Assembly (NCBI RefSeq): GCF_002878395.1
Contig: NW_025850773.1
Location: 1-64,000 of the forward strand
From: Capsicum annuum
Lineage: Eukaryota; Streptophyta; Magnoliopsida; Solanales; Solanaceae
DNA length: 64,000 nt
Direction: 5' to 3'
Below are positions 1-9,984 of the stretch, piece after piece. The position numbers and the translations under genes were made by a program. How positions within the stretch are numbered: position 1 is the first letter of the stretch; every line of letters starts with the position of its first letter. The notes under the pieces are model-generated. The model was not told the DNA's origin and searched no databases. It saw only the letters and a list, made by a program, of their open reading frames with translations.

Positions 1-878
1 TACACTTAATCACTTTCAAGTCACTAAGTCACCTCCCAAGTTACCAAGCTTAACAAAATTAAAAATGAAAAATTCACATTTCAAGTACCTACACTTCAAC
101 ATTTTCAAGTCACTAAGTCACCTCCCATGTTACCAAACTAAACTACATTCAATACAAAAATTCACATTTCAAGTACCTACACTTAATCACTTTCAAGTAA
201 CTAAGTCACCCACAAGTTACCAAGCTTACCAAAATTCAAAATGAAAAATTCACATTTTAAGTACCTACACTTAACCACTTTCAAGTCACTAAGTCACCTC
301 CCAAGTTACCAAACTAAACTATATTTAAAATGAAAAATTTACATTTTCAACATTTTCAAGTCACTAAGTCACCTCCCAAGTTACCGAGCTTGACAAAATT
401 CAAAATAAAAAATTGACATTTCAAGTACCTACACTTCAACATTTTCATGTCACTAAGTCAACTCCCGAGTTACCAAATTAAACTACATTCAAAATGAAAA
501 ATTCACATTTTCAACATTTTTAAGTCACTAAGTCACCTCCCAAGTTACCAAACTAAACTACATTCAATACAAAAATTTATATTTCAAGTACCTACACTTA
601 ATCATTTTCAAGTCACTAAGTCACCTCCCAAGTTACCAAACTAAACTACATTCAAAATGAAAAATTCACATTTTCAACATTTTTAGTCACTAAGTCACCT
701 GCCAAGTTACCAAGCTTGAAAAAATTCAAAATTCAAAATTGACATTTCAAGTACCTACACTTCAACATTTTCAAGTCACTAAGTCACCTCCCAAATTTCC
801 AAACTAAACTGCATTCAAAACAAAATTCAAAATAAAAGTTCATTTTCAAGTAACTTCACTTAATCACTTTCAAGCAAC
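1..878. repeat. 88-bp tandem repeat array, about 10 copies
   Basis: The phrase CAAGTCACTAAGTCACCTCC recurs at 17, 106, 194, 282, 357 and 446 and onward, giving a period of 88-89 bp with some 75-bp units. Two sub-types alternate: one continues with AAGCTTAACAAAATT, the other with AAACTAAACTACATT. The array runs off the left edge, so its full length is unknown. It is AT-rich and non-coding, and fades after about 878. Confidence 0.9.
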
Positions 879-1074
879 ATATTCATTTATAGTATAAGGC
901 AAACAATTGAACAAGTGTAATAAAACAAATAAGTAGAGCTGTTGCATGTCCCTCTCACACCATATAATCATCACAAAATTTTTATGACTTTCAAAACCTT
1001 CTACAACGAACAATATCACCTTAATACAACATTTAAAAACTTCATTATAAGAAAATTGAGAGAAATCAACTTAC

Positions 1075-1155
1075 CTTTGCTTGGCCTAAGTTGAAGAGAA
1101 AGAGACAAGCGGTCACTAAAAATAGCAACGTAATCCTTTTCCCAAGCTTTAATCA
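1075..1155 (-). CDS. possible short internal exon, gene not recognised
   Basis: On the minus strand an 81-base segment lies between a good acceptor (TTTTGTTTCCAACAG, just above 1155) and a good donor (AAAG|GTAAGTTG, just below 1075). It is open in one frame and would encode about 26 residues beginning IKAWEKDYVAIF. A GTAAGTATA donor at 1429-1421 could close an upstream leader exon. I do not recognise the peptide, and no downstream exon is visible before the tandem array, so this may be a host gene fragment or chance. Confidence 0.25.
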
Positions 1156-1429
1156 CTGTTGGAAACAAAATTCAGGGGATATTAATGTATTTATTTTTTA
1201 TTTTTTAATAGCAAAAAGTGCAAACTTTCACAAAATCCGCTAGGTTTAAAATCAATAGTGAGAAGTGAAGCTCACACTTCTTACCTAAAGTTTAATACTG
1301 CTGACTGTAAATAGATTGAAGTAATTATTATAACCAAGTGCAATTATAATTATAAATATGACAGAGTGTTTGAACGGAGAACATCTTTGGATAATGTCAA
1401 TTGTTAGTTCTTATCAAACATATACTTAC

Positions 1430-1660
1430 ATTTGTGAACGGAGAGCGTCGTCGTTGCTGAGCTATCGACGAGATTTGTGAGCTGATGTGTCATCGCCACT
1501 GAGATGAGCTGAGGTTGTCGGCGAGATTTGTGGGCTATTGCATCGTCGTCGCTGAGACGAGCTGAGGCTATTGGTGAGATGCTATTAGCAAGATGCTATC
1601 ACTGGTGAGGGCCGGTGAGCTGTTGTTGTAAGTGCAAGTGAAGTGAAATTTCTCAATTGA
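1430..1660 (-). other. possible 5' leader with imperfect internal repeats
   Basis: This GC-richer island stands out from its AT-rich surroundings. It contains imperfect repeats of a GAGATTTGTG.GCT / GCTGAG unit. Read on the minus strand it is a CT/CA-rich leader ending in a strong donor (AAAT|GTAAGTATA) that would join the short exon at 1155-1075. No convincing start codon or recognisable protein was found. Confidence 0.2.
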
Positions 1661-1699
1661 GATACTAGGTCAAAGGGAAAAGGGGTAATTAGGATGGGT

Positions 1700-3119
1700 C
1701 GAGTCGGGTCATTATCGGGTATTACAAAAATTTTGAGAATTATAGATTATCATGCGAAAAATGATCTGGTCGATTTTTATTATAAAATTAAAATTTTAAT
1801 AAATTATATAATATTTATAATAACATCCAAATAATTTAATGTAATGTATATATAAATTAGATAGTTAGTTATTTTATCATCAAATTAATAGGAGTAGTAT
1901 ATTTTCTCAATCGTATAATTATATGAATGTATTTCGTAAATTAAGATGAATTTTTGGTTAATTATCTTTTAAATATGATATTATATTCCTCATAATACAA
2001 TGTGCTAATTAGATAAATTATTCGTTAATTAGCTTATGTTATTACAACTTCAACAATATACCTTTGTCTACATTGACACAAGTAGTATATTTTCTCAATA
2101 AGATGATATCAATGCATTATTCAAAATATTTTGATGTATAGATTCAGTTATCTAGCTTTCGATTATTGCGTACGTCACTACATGAGATGTACGTATATAT
2201 ACATATATTCGATTGGCTATCAACTTTTAAATACGTACTATATAAATCACATACACGATTTTATTACCCCATAATAATACAACGTATTTCACATATACTC
2301 AGATCAATTATCAGTTAATTTATCTTATGTTATTATACTTTCACCAGTATACTATTACCTCGATCGATCGATCATATGATATCAGCGTATTCAATATATA
2401 ACTTGATACATTTAGTTAGCTTTAATTTTGACTACATACTACGTACATCACTACACATGAGATATACATACATATATATATAAATGTAACCTTCAGACTT
2501 TGTGCTACGTACGTCACTACATAATATATACTATATGTACCTATACACACACACACACACTATCGACTATCAGGTTCTAAATACATACTATATATATCAC
2601 ATACGTGAATATATTACCCCTAATATAATACGACGTATTTTATATACATACTTTGATGAGTTATCAATTAATTTGATTAGCTTACATTAATATAACTTCA
2701 ATGTACAATATATTATTACTTTGATCGTTTCAAATCAAGGTATACAATATATATATATCAACTCTTGAATACGTACTATATACATCACATCCACGAGTAT
2801 ATTACCTCATAATACAATGCATTCATTATATTCTGATTAATTACCGGTTATATACACACACACACATATACACACTATCGACTATATCAAGTTCTAAATA
2901 CGTACTATATATATCACATACATACATGAGTATATTATCTAATAATATAATGCGACTATTTCATATACATACTTTGATGAGTTATCGATTAATTTGATTA
3001 GCTTACATTAATATAACTTCAACGTACAATATATTATTACTTCTATCATTTCAAATCAAGGTATTCAATATGTTTGAATAGATTCTACTAGTTTTTAGCT
3101 ATATCATTCATCGATCGAT

Positions 3120-3164
<45 letters not shown>

Positions 3165-3560
3165 GATATCAACTCTTGAATACGTACTATATACATCACA
3201 TCCACAAGTACATTACCTCATAATAGAACACATTCATTATATTCTGATGAATTATCTGTTATATATGTACGTTACATTATTATAACTGCAATAGTAGCAT
3301 AATATCATTACCTCAACTGTATGATATAGACATATTTATTATACAAAAATTATGTTTAACGTCATTTAACATATATACAAAGGAAAATATTTATTTTATA
3401 TAATGAAATATAAGTAAAAGATAAAGATTATGATTAACATAATTTAGTTATTTTATTTGATATATTTCTTAGTATAATTTTTTTTTTTCAAAATCTAAGT
3501 TTGATTAATTTTTATTATTATTATTATTATATTGGTTATCGACTACGTGTGATCAGTGTA
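1700..3560. repeat. AT-rich intergenic DNA with a ~315-bp direct duplication and microsatellites
   Basis: No coding potential is seen. A segment around 2540-2855 is repeated at about 2856-3270: the block containing CATACTTTGATGAGTTATC occurs at about 2644 and 2962. The second copy is lengthened by an (AT)n run at 3121-3156. (CA)n runs lie near 2547 and 2855. The rest is low-complexity AT-rich sequence. Confidence 0.7.
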
Positions 3561-3606
3561 ATTTCAAAAATTATATATTTGATTTTACATATAATTATTT
3601 TTTGAT

Positions 3607-4030
3607 AAAAACCGACCACAAGTGGTCTCTTTTTAAAAATATTTTCTTTTTTAATATAAATGCGACCACAAGTGGTTGGTATCCTAAATAATTTTCTTTT
3701 TTATTTTTTAATTCTAAAACCGATCACTTGTGGTCGCATTTATAAAATTGTTTAAATTTAATTTTGAAAATAAAACCGACCACAAGTGATCGTTTTTTAG
3801 AAATATTTTTTTATTATATTTTTTAAATAAAAGCGACCACAAGTGGTCGGTTTTCTAAATAATTTTCTTTTTTCTTTTTTTTTTAATTCCAAAACCGACC
3901 ACTTGTGGTCGCTTTTCTAAAATATTTTAAATTTAATTTTGAAAATAAAATCGACCACATGTGGTCGCCTTTTAAAAGTATCTTTTAGTTATATTTTTCA
4001 AATAAAACCGACCACAAGTGGTTGATTTTT
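3607..4030 (+). repeat. eight regularly spaced palindromes, CACTA-type sub-terminal repeats
   Basis: The near-palindrome ACCACAAGTGGT, usually within CGACCACAAGTGGTCG, occurs at 3615, 3665, 3723, 3779, 3837, 3899, 3955 and 4011. Spacing is 50-62 bp and the gaps are AT-rich. CACTA (En/Spm) elements carry arrays of short motifs just inside each end that bind the TnpA-type protein. A TNP2-like transposase remnant follows directly, supporting that reading. No CACTA terminus is visible to the left, so the outer end is lost or diverged. Confidence 0.65.
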
Positions 4031-4204
4031 TAAAATTATTTTCAGGCACAATTTTTAAAAATCTAATTTTTAATATTTTTAAAAAATTAAATAATAATTA
4101 ATATAAAAATTATTGAAATAATTATTTTAGAATTTTAAAATATAAAAGCGACTTGACTAGTTAAATGCAAAAAACGACTTGACTAATATTTTAGGTTGAG
4201 GACT

Positions 4205-4588
4205 TGGGACTCATGAAAGTGACAAAACTTGGTTCTGATGTGATAAATGCAAAAATTTCAAAGAATAGTGCATGTGGTTGGAAGAAAAGAAGTATCTTTT
4301 GGGACTTGTCTTACTGGAAAACAAATCCTATAAGGCATAACCTTGATCCGATGCATATAGAATTTTTTATTTGATAATTTCTTCAACACTGTGATGAATG
4401 TCAAGGGAAAAATAAAGGACAATGCAAAATCTAAAGAAGATTTAAAACTATTTTGGGATCGTCCAGAGTTACATCAGAATGAAAGTACCAAAAAGTATCC
4501 AAAGGCTTGTTATATGCTAGATGATAAGGCTAAAGAAGTTCTTTGTAAATGCTCCTGTAAAATCAATCCTGAATCAAATACCTTATAA
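4205..4588 (+). pseudogene. CACTA (En/Spm) TNP2-like transposase fragment
   Basis: Translation from about 4276 reads GWKKRSIFWDLSYWKT, then RHNLDPMHIE. After an in-frame stop and frameshift near 4372 it continues KGKIKDNAKSKEDLK and YMLDDKAKEVLCKC, ending at a stop at 4588. This is the conserved block of plant TNP2 transposases that has a hydrophobic segment, then R-H-N-L-D-x-M-H-I-E, then a K-G-K-x-K-D region. Only about 110 codons of a protein normally many hundreds long remain, with a stop and a frameshift, so it is inactive. It lies about 200 bp inside the palindromic array, as expected for the 5' part of a CACTA element. Confidence 0.75.
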
Positions 4589-4713
4589 GTATGTTTGCAT
4601 CCCTCTACTTGCCTTTAAAGCACATCACATTCCTCTTCCTCCATCTGTATTATATACAATCAACCAAAGATATTCTAAATACTTCTGCAGTACCATTCTT
4701 ACCTCTTGCATTT

Positions 4714-4718
4714 GAAGC
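4714..4718. repeat. target-site duplication, left copy (GAAGC)
   Basis: The five bases directly before the left copia LTR match those directly after the right LTR at 8095-8099. Five-base duplications are the norm for LTR-element integration. Confidence 0.9.
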
Positions 4719-5063
4719 TGTTGACAATTTCTTTAAGAATGCAACTGTTTTTTCTTTTTTCTCCAGCAGTTTTTTTTACGTACAATCCTAGTTAAATTAG
4801 GAGTCCTATCTTTGGTAGGAAACTAATTAGTTATTTTAATTTTGGTAGAAATAGGTTGTTTCTTTGTCCTATTTTTAGTTGTAATAGCAACTATTTAAGT
4901 TGCTAATTTGATGATCAATACAGATGGCTTTTACAAGAAAATAATCAACCTCTCTACATATTCTCTTCTTCAAACTCCATCTCTGTTTTAGCGGCTAGCT
5001 TTTGAATTGAATTCCCCTTATTTCCTTTTCCTCTTATTTCCTTTTAACGGTTTTAAACCAACA
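4719..5063 (+). repeat. left LTR of the chimeric copia element
   Basis: This 345-bp LTR begins TGTTGACAATTTC and ends AAACCAACA. Against the right LTR I count about ten substitutions plus a 16-bp indel near its 3' end. The primer binding site starts three bases after its end. Confidence 0.93.
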
Positions 5064-5065
5064 AT

Positions 5066-5077
5066 TGGTATCAAAGC
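5066..5077 (+). promoter_or_regulatory. primer binding site, initiator Met tRNA type
   Basis: TGGTATCAAAGC follows the left LTR after two spacer bases. It differs by one base from TGGTATCAGAGC, the usual site for the 3' end of plant initiator methionyl-tRNA. Confidence 0.85.
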
Positions 5078-5130
5078 TTTAATCTTAAGGGACCTGTGAG
5101 TGTTCGCATCAATCTGATCCAGTGGATACC

Positions 5131-5840
5131 ATGAACGGAGAAGCAAATTTTTCTTCAATGGCACCACCAACTTTTGATGGAGAAAGTTATCAAATCTGGG
5201 CAGTTAGAATGCAGATATATCTACAAGCTTTAGATCTTTCGGAAGCTGTTAAAGATGAATACGAAATAGCTACCTAGCCGGACAATCCCACGGTGGCACA
5301 GATTAAAACTCACAAGGAGAGGGTAAAGAGAAAATCAAAGGCAATGACATGCTTATTTACTGCAGTTTCATCTAATATCTTAACTCGTACCATGTCTCTG
5401 TAATCAGTGAAAGAGATATGGGATTATCTCAAGACTGAGTATGAAGGAGATGAACGATTTAAGGGATGCAAGTAATGAATCTTGTACGTGAGTTTAAGCT
5501 GCAAAGGATGAAAGAAAGTGAAACCATAAAGGAGTACTCTGACAGACTTCTTAATTTAGCAAATTGTATCAGATTATTGGGTTCCACTTTTAATGATTCA
5601 AGGATCGTTGAGAAAATCCTAGTAACGGCACCTGAAAGATTTGAGGCTACCATAACAACCTTAAAATATACTAAGGAATTGTCCAAGATAACACTCGTAG
5701 AGCTCTTAAGTGCTTTTCAAGCGTAAGAGCAATGACGTGTTATGAGACAAGGAGGAGCTGTCGAAGGTACCTTACCAGCCAAGTATCAAGATGATGGACG
5801 TTCTAAGAAGAAGAATAAAAAGTACCATTCAACTGATGAA
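5131..5840 (+). pseudogene. copia gag (N-terminal and UBN2-like region), broken
   Basis: The frame opens at ATG 5131 with MNGEANFSSMAPPTFDGESY, typical of plant copia gag, followed by the usual W.....Y pattern. In-frame stops lie at 5275 (TAG) and 5401 (TAA), with a frameshift near 5462. From 5466 the gag continues open to a stop at 5724 (MQVMNLVREFKLQRMKESE then a KEYSDRLLNLAN block), with more stops after that. Gag forms the particle that packages element RNA. With at least three stops and a shift it cannot be made as one protein. Confidence 0.85.
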
Positions 5841-6597
5841 GAAGGTGCAGTGCATAACAAAAATAAATAAAACAAGTGGTTTCAAAGGAAACTACCCTTC
5901 TTGTAAGCATTGCTGCAATCTCGGACATGCATATTTCAAGTGTTGGGAAAGGCCTGATGCTAAGTGCACTAAGTGTAATCAGCTTGGGCATAAAACGATC
6001 ATCTGCAAGAACAAAACTCAGCAGCAAGTTGCAGAGGCTCGAGTTGTTGATGAACAGGAAGAAGATCAACTCTTTGTCGCATCATGTTTAACAAGCAGTG
6101 TCTCAAGCGAGTCGTGGCTGATCGATAGCGGATGCATAAATTATATGACTGGCGATAAATATCTTTTTAAAGATTTCACGCATACTAAAGCTATAAAATT
6201 TAGAATCGGCCATGGTGGTTATATTCCAGTAAAAAGAATGGGAACTATTATAATTGGAACACAATCGGGCACTAAAACAATTTCTGATATTCTTTATGTA
6301 CCCAATCTGGACCAGAACTTGTCAAGTGTTGGTCAGTTATTAGAAAAAGGTTTCAAATTGTATTTCGAAGACAAACACTTCTTGATCAAGGAAGCATCTG
6401 GACAAGACCTATTTAAAGTCAAAATGAGAGGCAGAAGTTTCTCATTAAATCTATCGGGAGAAAAATATGGATTTCACCAGTTGTTGTGTGTGGAGCCACC
6501 TCTACTAAAACAAAACATTCCAACTGATGATAAAGGCTGGCTTTGTCCTGGTTGTGATTTCAAAGTTGACTTCATTGACTTGCTTAATAATAGTTAA
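5791..6597 (+). CDS. open gag-protease reading frame fused to a PHD-finger fragment
   Basis: The frame is 268 codons long. Residues 38-51 and 59-72 are two CCHC zinc knuckles (C-x2-C-x4-H-x4-C). SWLIDSG near residues 108-114 holds the Asp-Ser-Gly active site of copia aspartic proteases. The copia-like part continues to about residue 224 (SLNLSGEKY). From about residue 227 the sequence changes in frame to [13 protein letters not shown], then GWLCPGCD and DLLNNS, the second half of a plant PHD finger of the HAT3.1/PRHA homeodomain family, ending at a stop at 6595. The frame has no proven start; the first Met at 5791 lies inside the old gag. Confidence 0.7.
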   Translation: MMDVLRRRIKSTIQLMKKVQCITKINKTSGFKGNYPSCKHCCNLGHAYFKCWERPDAKCTKCNQLGHKTIICKNKTQQQVAEARVVDEQEEDQLFVASCLTSSVSSESWLIDSGCINYMTGDKYLFKDFTHTKAIKFRIGHGGYIPVKRMGTIIIGTQSGTKTISDILYVPNLDQNLSSVGQLLEKGFKLYFEDKHFLIKEASGQDLFKVKMRGRSFSLNLSGEKYGFHQLLCVEPPLLKQNIPTDDKGWLCPGCDFKVDFIDLLNNS

Positions 6598-6790
6598 GGA
6601 ACCGACCTTTCTGTCACTGACAGCTAGGAGAAAGTATATACTAATAAAGTTATTGCTGCTGCGTGTGGGGAGAAGCTAGATGATATTTCTAGACTTCCAT
6701 CTGATGACTCAAAGGATGATGAAATCAACCCTAAAAATCCAGATGTAGAAAAAAATAATTCCAAAGTTGAGGCCAGTTCTGATGAATCTA
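6469..6790 (+). pseudogene. captured fragment of a PHD-finger homeodomain gene (HAT3.1/PRHA-like)
   Basis: Translation shows the end of a PHD finger ([16 protein letters not shown] with its last Cys pair), then DLLNNS, a stop, GTDLSVTDS, a stop, [18 protein letters not shown] and NPDVEKN. HAT3.1-like proteins carry this order: PHD finger, short linker, then an acidic S/D/E-rich stretch before the homeobox. No homeobox is present. The segment reads through without introns apart from point stops, consistent with capture from a spliced transcript. Family assignment is from memory of the domain pattern. Confidence 0.65.
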
Positions 6791-7676
6791 CCGTTAAAGT
6801 ATGGGACTTCACAAGCTGCCAAGAAGAACTATCGTTATCTGATGGAAAAGATAATCTTGTTACACTTTGGGATGCCAAGTCAGGAAAGGAGATTTCATCA
6901 TTTCATGGGCATAAGAATACTGTTCTCTGCGTGAAGTGGAATCAGAATGGTAACTGGATCCTTACTGCTTCCAAGGATCAAATTATCAAGCTTTATGACA
7001 TAAGGGTTATGAAGGAGCTTGAGTCGTTCCGTGGGAATCAGAAGGATGTGACATTATTGGCCTGACATCCATTTCATGAAGAATATTTCGTCAACGGAAG
7101 CTATGATGGTTCAATATTTCATTGGCTTGTGGGGCATGAAGCTCCTCAAGTAGAAATTACAAATGAACATGAAACTGGTGTTTGGGATCTTTCATGGCAC
7201 CCAATTGGTTATCTTCTTTGCAGTGGCAGCAATGATCAGACAATAAAGTTCTGGTGCAGAAATAGGCCTGGCAATTCGCTCGTGATAAATTCAATTTAGG
7301 ACAACAAGGTTTGGGTGATCAAAACAATGTTCTTGGTCGCATGCCTGGTAATTTTCCAGGTTTTGAGGCCCCCTCAACCCCTGGAGTATTTGCCTCCTGT
7401 ATATTACAAACTGAGGGTACAATACCTGGAGTTGGAACTGCAGTGCCTCTGCCTATCCCATCACTTGATTCATCACCTCAAGGAGAACAGAAGACTTCAG
7501 TGATAGTTTCAATGCCTTTAGGAGCTCCTCCTCTTCCTCATGGTCCACATCCATCTCTTCTTGCAAGTAATCAGCAACAAGCATATCAACAAAACATGCA
7601 GTAAGTTCAGCAGCAGCAATCACTACCTCAACAAATGACTTCTCTTCCTCTGCAGCCTTCAAATCTGCCACAGCTA
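6787..7676 (+). pseudogene. FY: captured cDNA-like fragment of flowering regulator FY (WD40 + proline-rich tail)
   Basis: FY is the plant WD40 subunit of the mRNA 3'-end processing complex, related to yeast Pfs2. The fragment reads [93 protein letters not shown] and FWCRNRPG. It then gives the FY linker (LGRMPGNFPG, GTIPGVG, VSMPLGAPPLP) and a glutamine-rich run. About 22 residues are missing between the first two WD pieces (after QEELSLS). A TGA replaces a Trp at about 7063, a frameshift lies near 7280 and a TAA at about 7602. No introns interrupt nearly 900 bp, although plant FY genes are intron-rich, so this is a processed capture. Confidence 0.85.
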
Positions 7677-7755
7677 GAAGGCCTGTTCACTAAGCCACTT
7701 CCAATCAGCAAGTTCGAGCTTCTAAGACAAATAATTGGTGTTTGCATTTCATAAA
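7674..7755 (+). pseudogene. C-terminal tail of copia RNase H
   Basis: The frame reads EGLFTKPLPISKFELLR and then IGVCIS before a stop. The F-T-K-P-L-P motif is the conserved end of the copia pol polyprotein. It directly follows the FY-derived glutamine-rich segment, marking the downstream junction of the captured DNA with the original element. Confidence 0.85.
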
Positions 7756-7766
7756 GCAAGGAGGAG
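7754..7766 (+). promoter_or_regulatory. polypurine tract
   Basis: AAGCAAGGAGGAG lies directly before the right LTR, the expected position for plus-strand DNA priming. Confidence 0.75.
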
Positions 7767-8094
7767 TGTTGAAAGTTGCTTTAAGAATGCAACTGTTTTT
7801 TCTTTTTTCTCCAGCAGTTTTTTTTACGTACAATCCTAGTTAAATTAGGAGTCCTATCTTTGGTTGGAAACTAATTAGTTATTTTAGTTTTGGTAGAAAT
7901 AGGTTGTTTCTTTGTCCTATTTTTAGTTGTAATAGCAACTATTTAAGTTGCTAATTTGATGATCAATACAGACGGCTTTTACAAGAAAATAATCAACCTC
8001 TCTGCATATTCTCTTCTTCAAACTCCATCTCTGTTTTAGCGGCTAACTTTTGAATTGAATTACTCTTATTTCCCTTTAACGGTTTTAAACAACA
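7767..8094 (+). repeat. right LTR of the chimeric copia element
   Basis: This 328-bp LTR begins TGTTGAAAGTTGC and ends AAACAACA. It matches 4719-5063 nearly base for base, apart from a few changes at its start and a shorter pyrimidine block near its 3' end. GAAGC at 8095-8099 completes the target duplication. Confidence 0.93.
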
Positions 8095-8096
8095 GA

Positions 8097-8204
8097 AGCG
8101 GCCAATTTGATTTTGTTCTGCCAGCTGCTAACGTATTTGGTATTGCCTTGCCAAGTAAGTACTGTGCTTCAAATTCCAATAGTGAAGGTACTTTCAAAGT
8201 AAAG
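8097..8204 (+). other. possible host exon end at the copia insertion site
   Basis: Right of the LTR an open frame reads QFDFVLPAANVFGIALPSKY and continues to SNSNSEGTFKVK, followed by a good donor (AAAG|GTGAGT at 8205). Rejoining across the insertion puts a stop in this frame just upstream. I do not recognise the peptide, and an internal CAA|GTAAGTAC donor at about 8154 competes. It may be a fragment of a gene captured in the surrounding CACTA element. Confidence 0.2.
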
Positions 8205-9980
8205 GTGAGTTATGCTCTCATCTGTTGTCGTTCATAAAAGACACTTTCGATCAGTGACGATGGCCTACCTGTCTATCCTATCCCTAATAAGTAATTTTTT
8301 ATGTAATGCCAAGCTGAGGATGAATATCCACTTTGGTGTCCCTTGGTTATTACATGTTAACTTTCTCCAATTGACTTCCCACGCATGGCATATACATTTT
8401 CCTGATAGATAAGTTTTTTATTTGTATCTAATCTTGAGTAGGGTATCCAACATAATTTACATAAGCCTTGGGTTTCAAACATTTTCAAACCATCCATGAA
8501 GCTTGATGAGCTAGCACTTCCTTAATTTGGGAGGCTTCTGATTCCAGCTCTGTTAGCTTTAAAAAAAATGTTAACTGGATCCCTTTTTATAGGTGCATAT
8601 TGATAATCTATCCATGTATGTTTCTAATATCAACTACAGATCATATTGAAACTAGTTTAATGTGTGATCCGACTATCGGAGTATTATTATATTATTCATA
8701 TTTCAAAGGACAATGATCATGCATAGCTGAAGAAACTCTTATAACCAATTTATTAACTCGAAAACTAAAATTTCCAATAAATGACCATAGTTCATATGTA
8801 GTAGTTTTCGTAGAGAAATATATGTAGTTCTAAATTTACTGATCAAAATATAGTTCTAAATTTTATAATAAACACAAAACATGTTCCTAAGTAAGATTGT
8901 CATATCTTACAAGACCAAATCCTAGTATTTGGAAGTTGATTAAACTCAGATTCTCTGAAAAATTTTAGTTCAGAATCGTAGATGCGACCAAGTAGACCGA
9001 GTCTGATCTCTGTAACGATAATGCCTAGAGAAGGATCACATCTTAGGGCTTCCATTTTCATCATCGTCTTGATAGAATAAGAATTTAGTAATGTGGTGTG
9101 AGTGTTCCTGGTATATAGAAGTGGACAACTTACATAAAATATGGTTCTCTATGAACAGTAGTTCAGTGTATGTGCTAACTTGATCTTATTTTGTTTTTGA
9201 TAACCTGCTACCCTCCACCGATACATGTAAAGCTATATTCACTAAGGCTTAGACAAATGAGAAGAAATCACCTAGTGTTGTTTTTACCTTTGCTGGATTA
9301 TATGCTAAGTGGATATTTCCGTAACATTGCTTACACGTCTCTTGAATTCAAACTGTAGGCCAGTCTGAATCGTCTTCTCCCAGTTTTGCTTTCTGATCAA
9401 AATCAGTGAGATATTTATTACTACTCTATTAAGAAAAAGAACATTGAGATCTATCTTGTTTTTTAAGTACTAGTTACTGCTTCGTTAAGAGCCTCTCTTG
9501 ACGAAGCAAAAGTAGATGCTGGACTAGTTACCAGGGTTGTTAATGTTGCCTCTTTTAGGTGATATAGAAAAGTCAACTACATACCAGTGTAATTTCATAG
9601 CCAAGTAATTAGATTTAGAATGATAAAGTATATATAGATCTCACTCTTACCTTATGAGGCAGAGAATTTGCATACATCAGGTGAGCATCACCTTCTACAC
9701 TGCTGCAAAGTGAGAATGTGAACTGTCCACAAGTACATTTGTTTGGTTTGTTTTACAGTTCGGACCAATCTGTTTCTGTACGTCCATGTATTTGTTGATT
9801 GTTTTGATTCCTGTCTAGAGAAAGTGGATATCAACAAACAGAAACACTCAAAAAGGACTGGCATTTTGATGACAGATGATAACATGTCTGGCAGGATATC
9901 CTGTTCTTCTAGTGATGTTAAAAAGATATCCTGTTCTTCTAGTGATGTCTGACAGTTAAATATTTGGTGGCTGATTATTT
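8205..9980. other. no recognisable gene; unique-looking non-coding DNA
   Basis: I see no protein family, long open frame or terminal repeat in this stretch. A 14-bp-stem hairpin lies at 9478-9508. A 27-bp direct repeat (GATATCCTGTTCTTCTAGTG) occurs at about 9896 and 9924. The interval lies between a CACTA transposase remnant and a CACTA 3' end, so it may be internal or captured sequence of that element. Confidence 0.4.
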
Positions 9981-9984
9981 GTAT

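Larger units (their letters stand above)
4719..8094 (+). mobile_element. chimeric copia-type LTR retrotransposon carrying host gene fragments
   Basis: A complete 3,376-bp element is bounded by two LTRs starting TGTTGA and ending ACA, and flanked by GAAGC on both sides. A primer binding site complementary to initiator Met tRNA follows the left LTR, and a purine-rich tract precedes the right one. In order inside: gag remnant, an open frame with two zinc knuckles and a copia protease motif, a PHD-finger fragment, an FY WD40/proline-rich fragment, then the last ~25 codons of a copia RNase H (FTKPLP..KFELLR). Integrase and nearly all of RT/RNase H are absent, so the element must have moved in trans. 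LTR identity of roughly 97 percent by eye, ignoring one 16-bp indel, indicates a fairly recent insertion. Confidence 0.95.

Noticed and set aside
3607..4030. Evenly spaced palindromes resembling a CRISPR array
   Set aside because: The DNA is plant nuclear, repeats are degenerate, spacers are near-identical AT-rich filler, and a CACTA transposase remnant adjoins.
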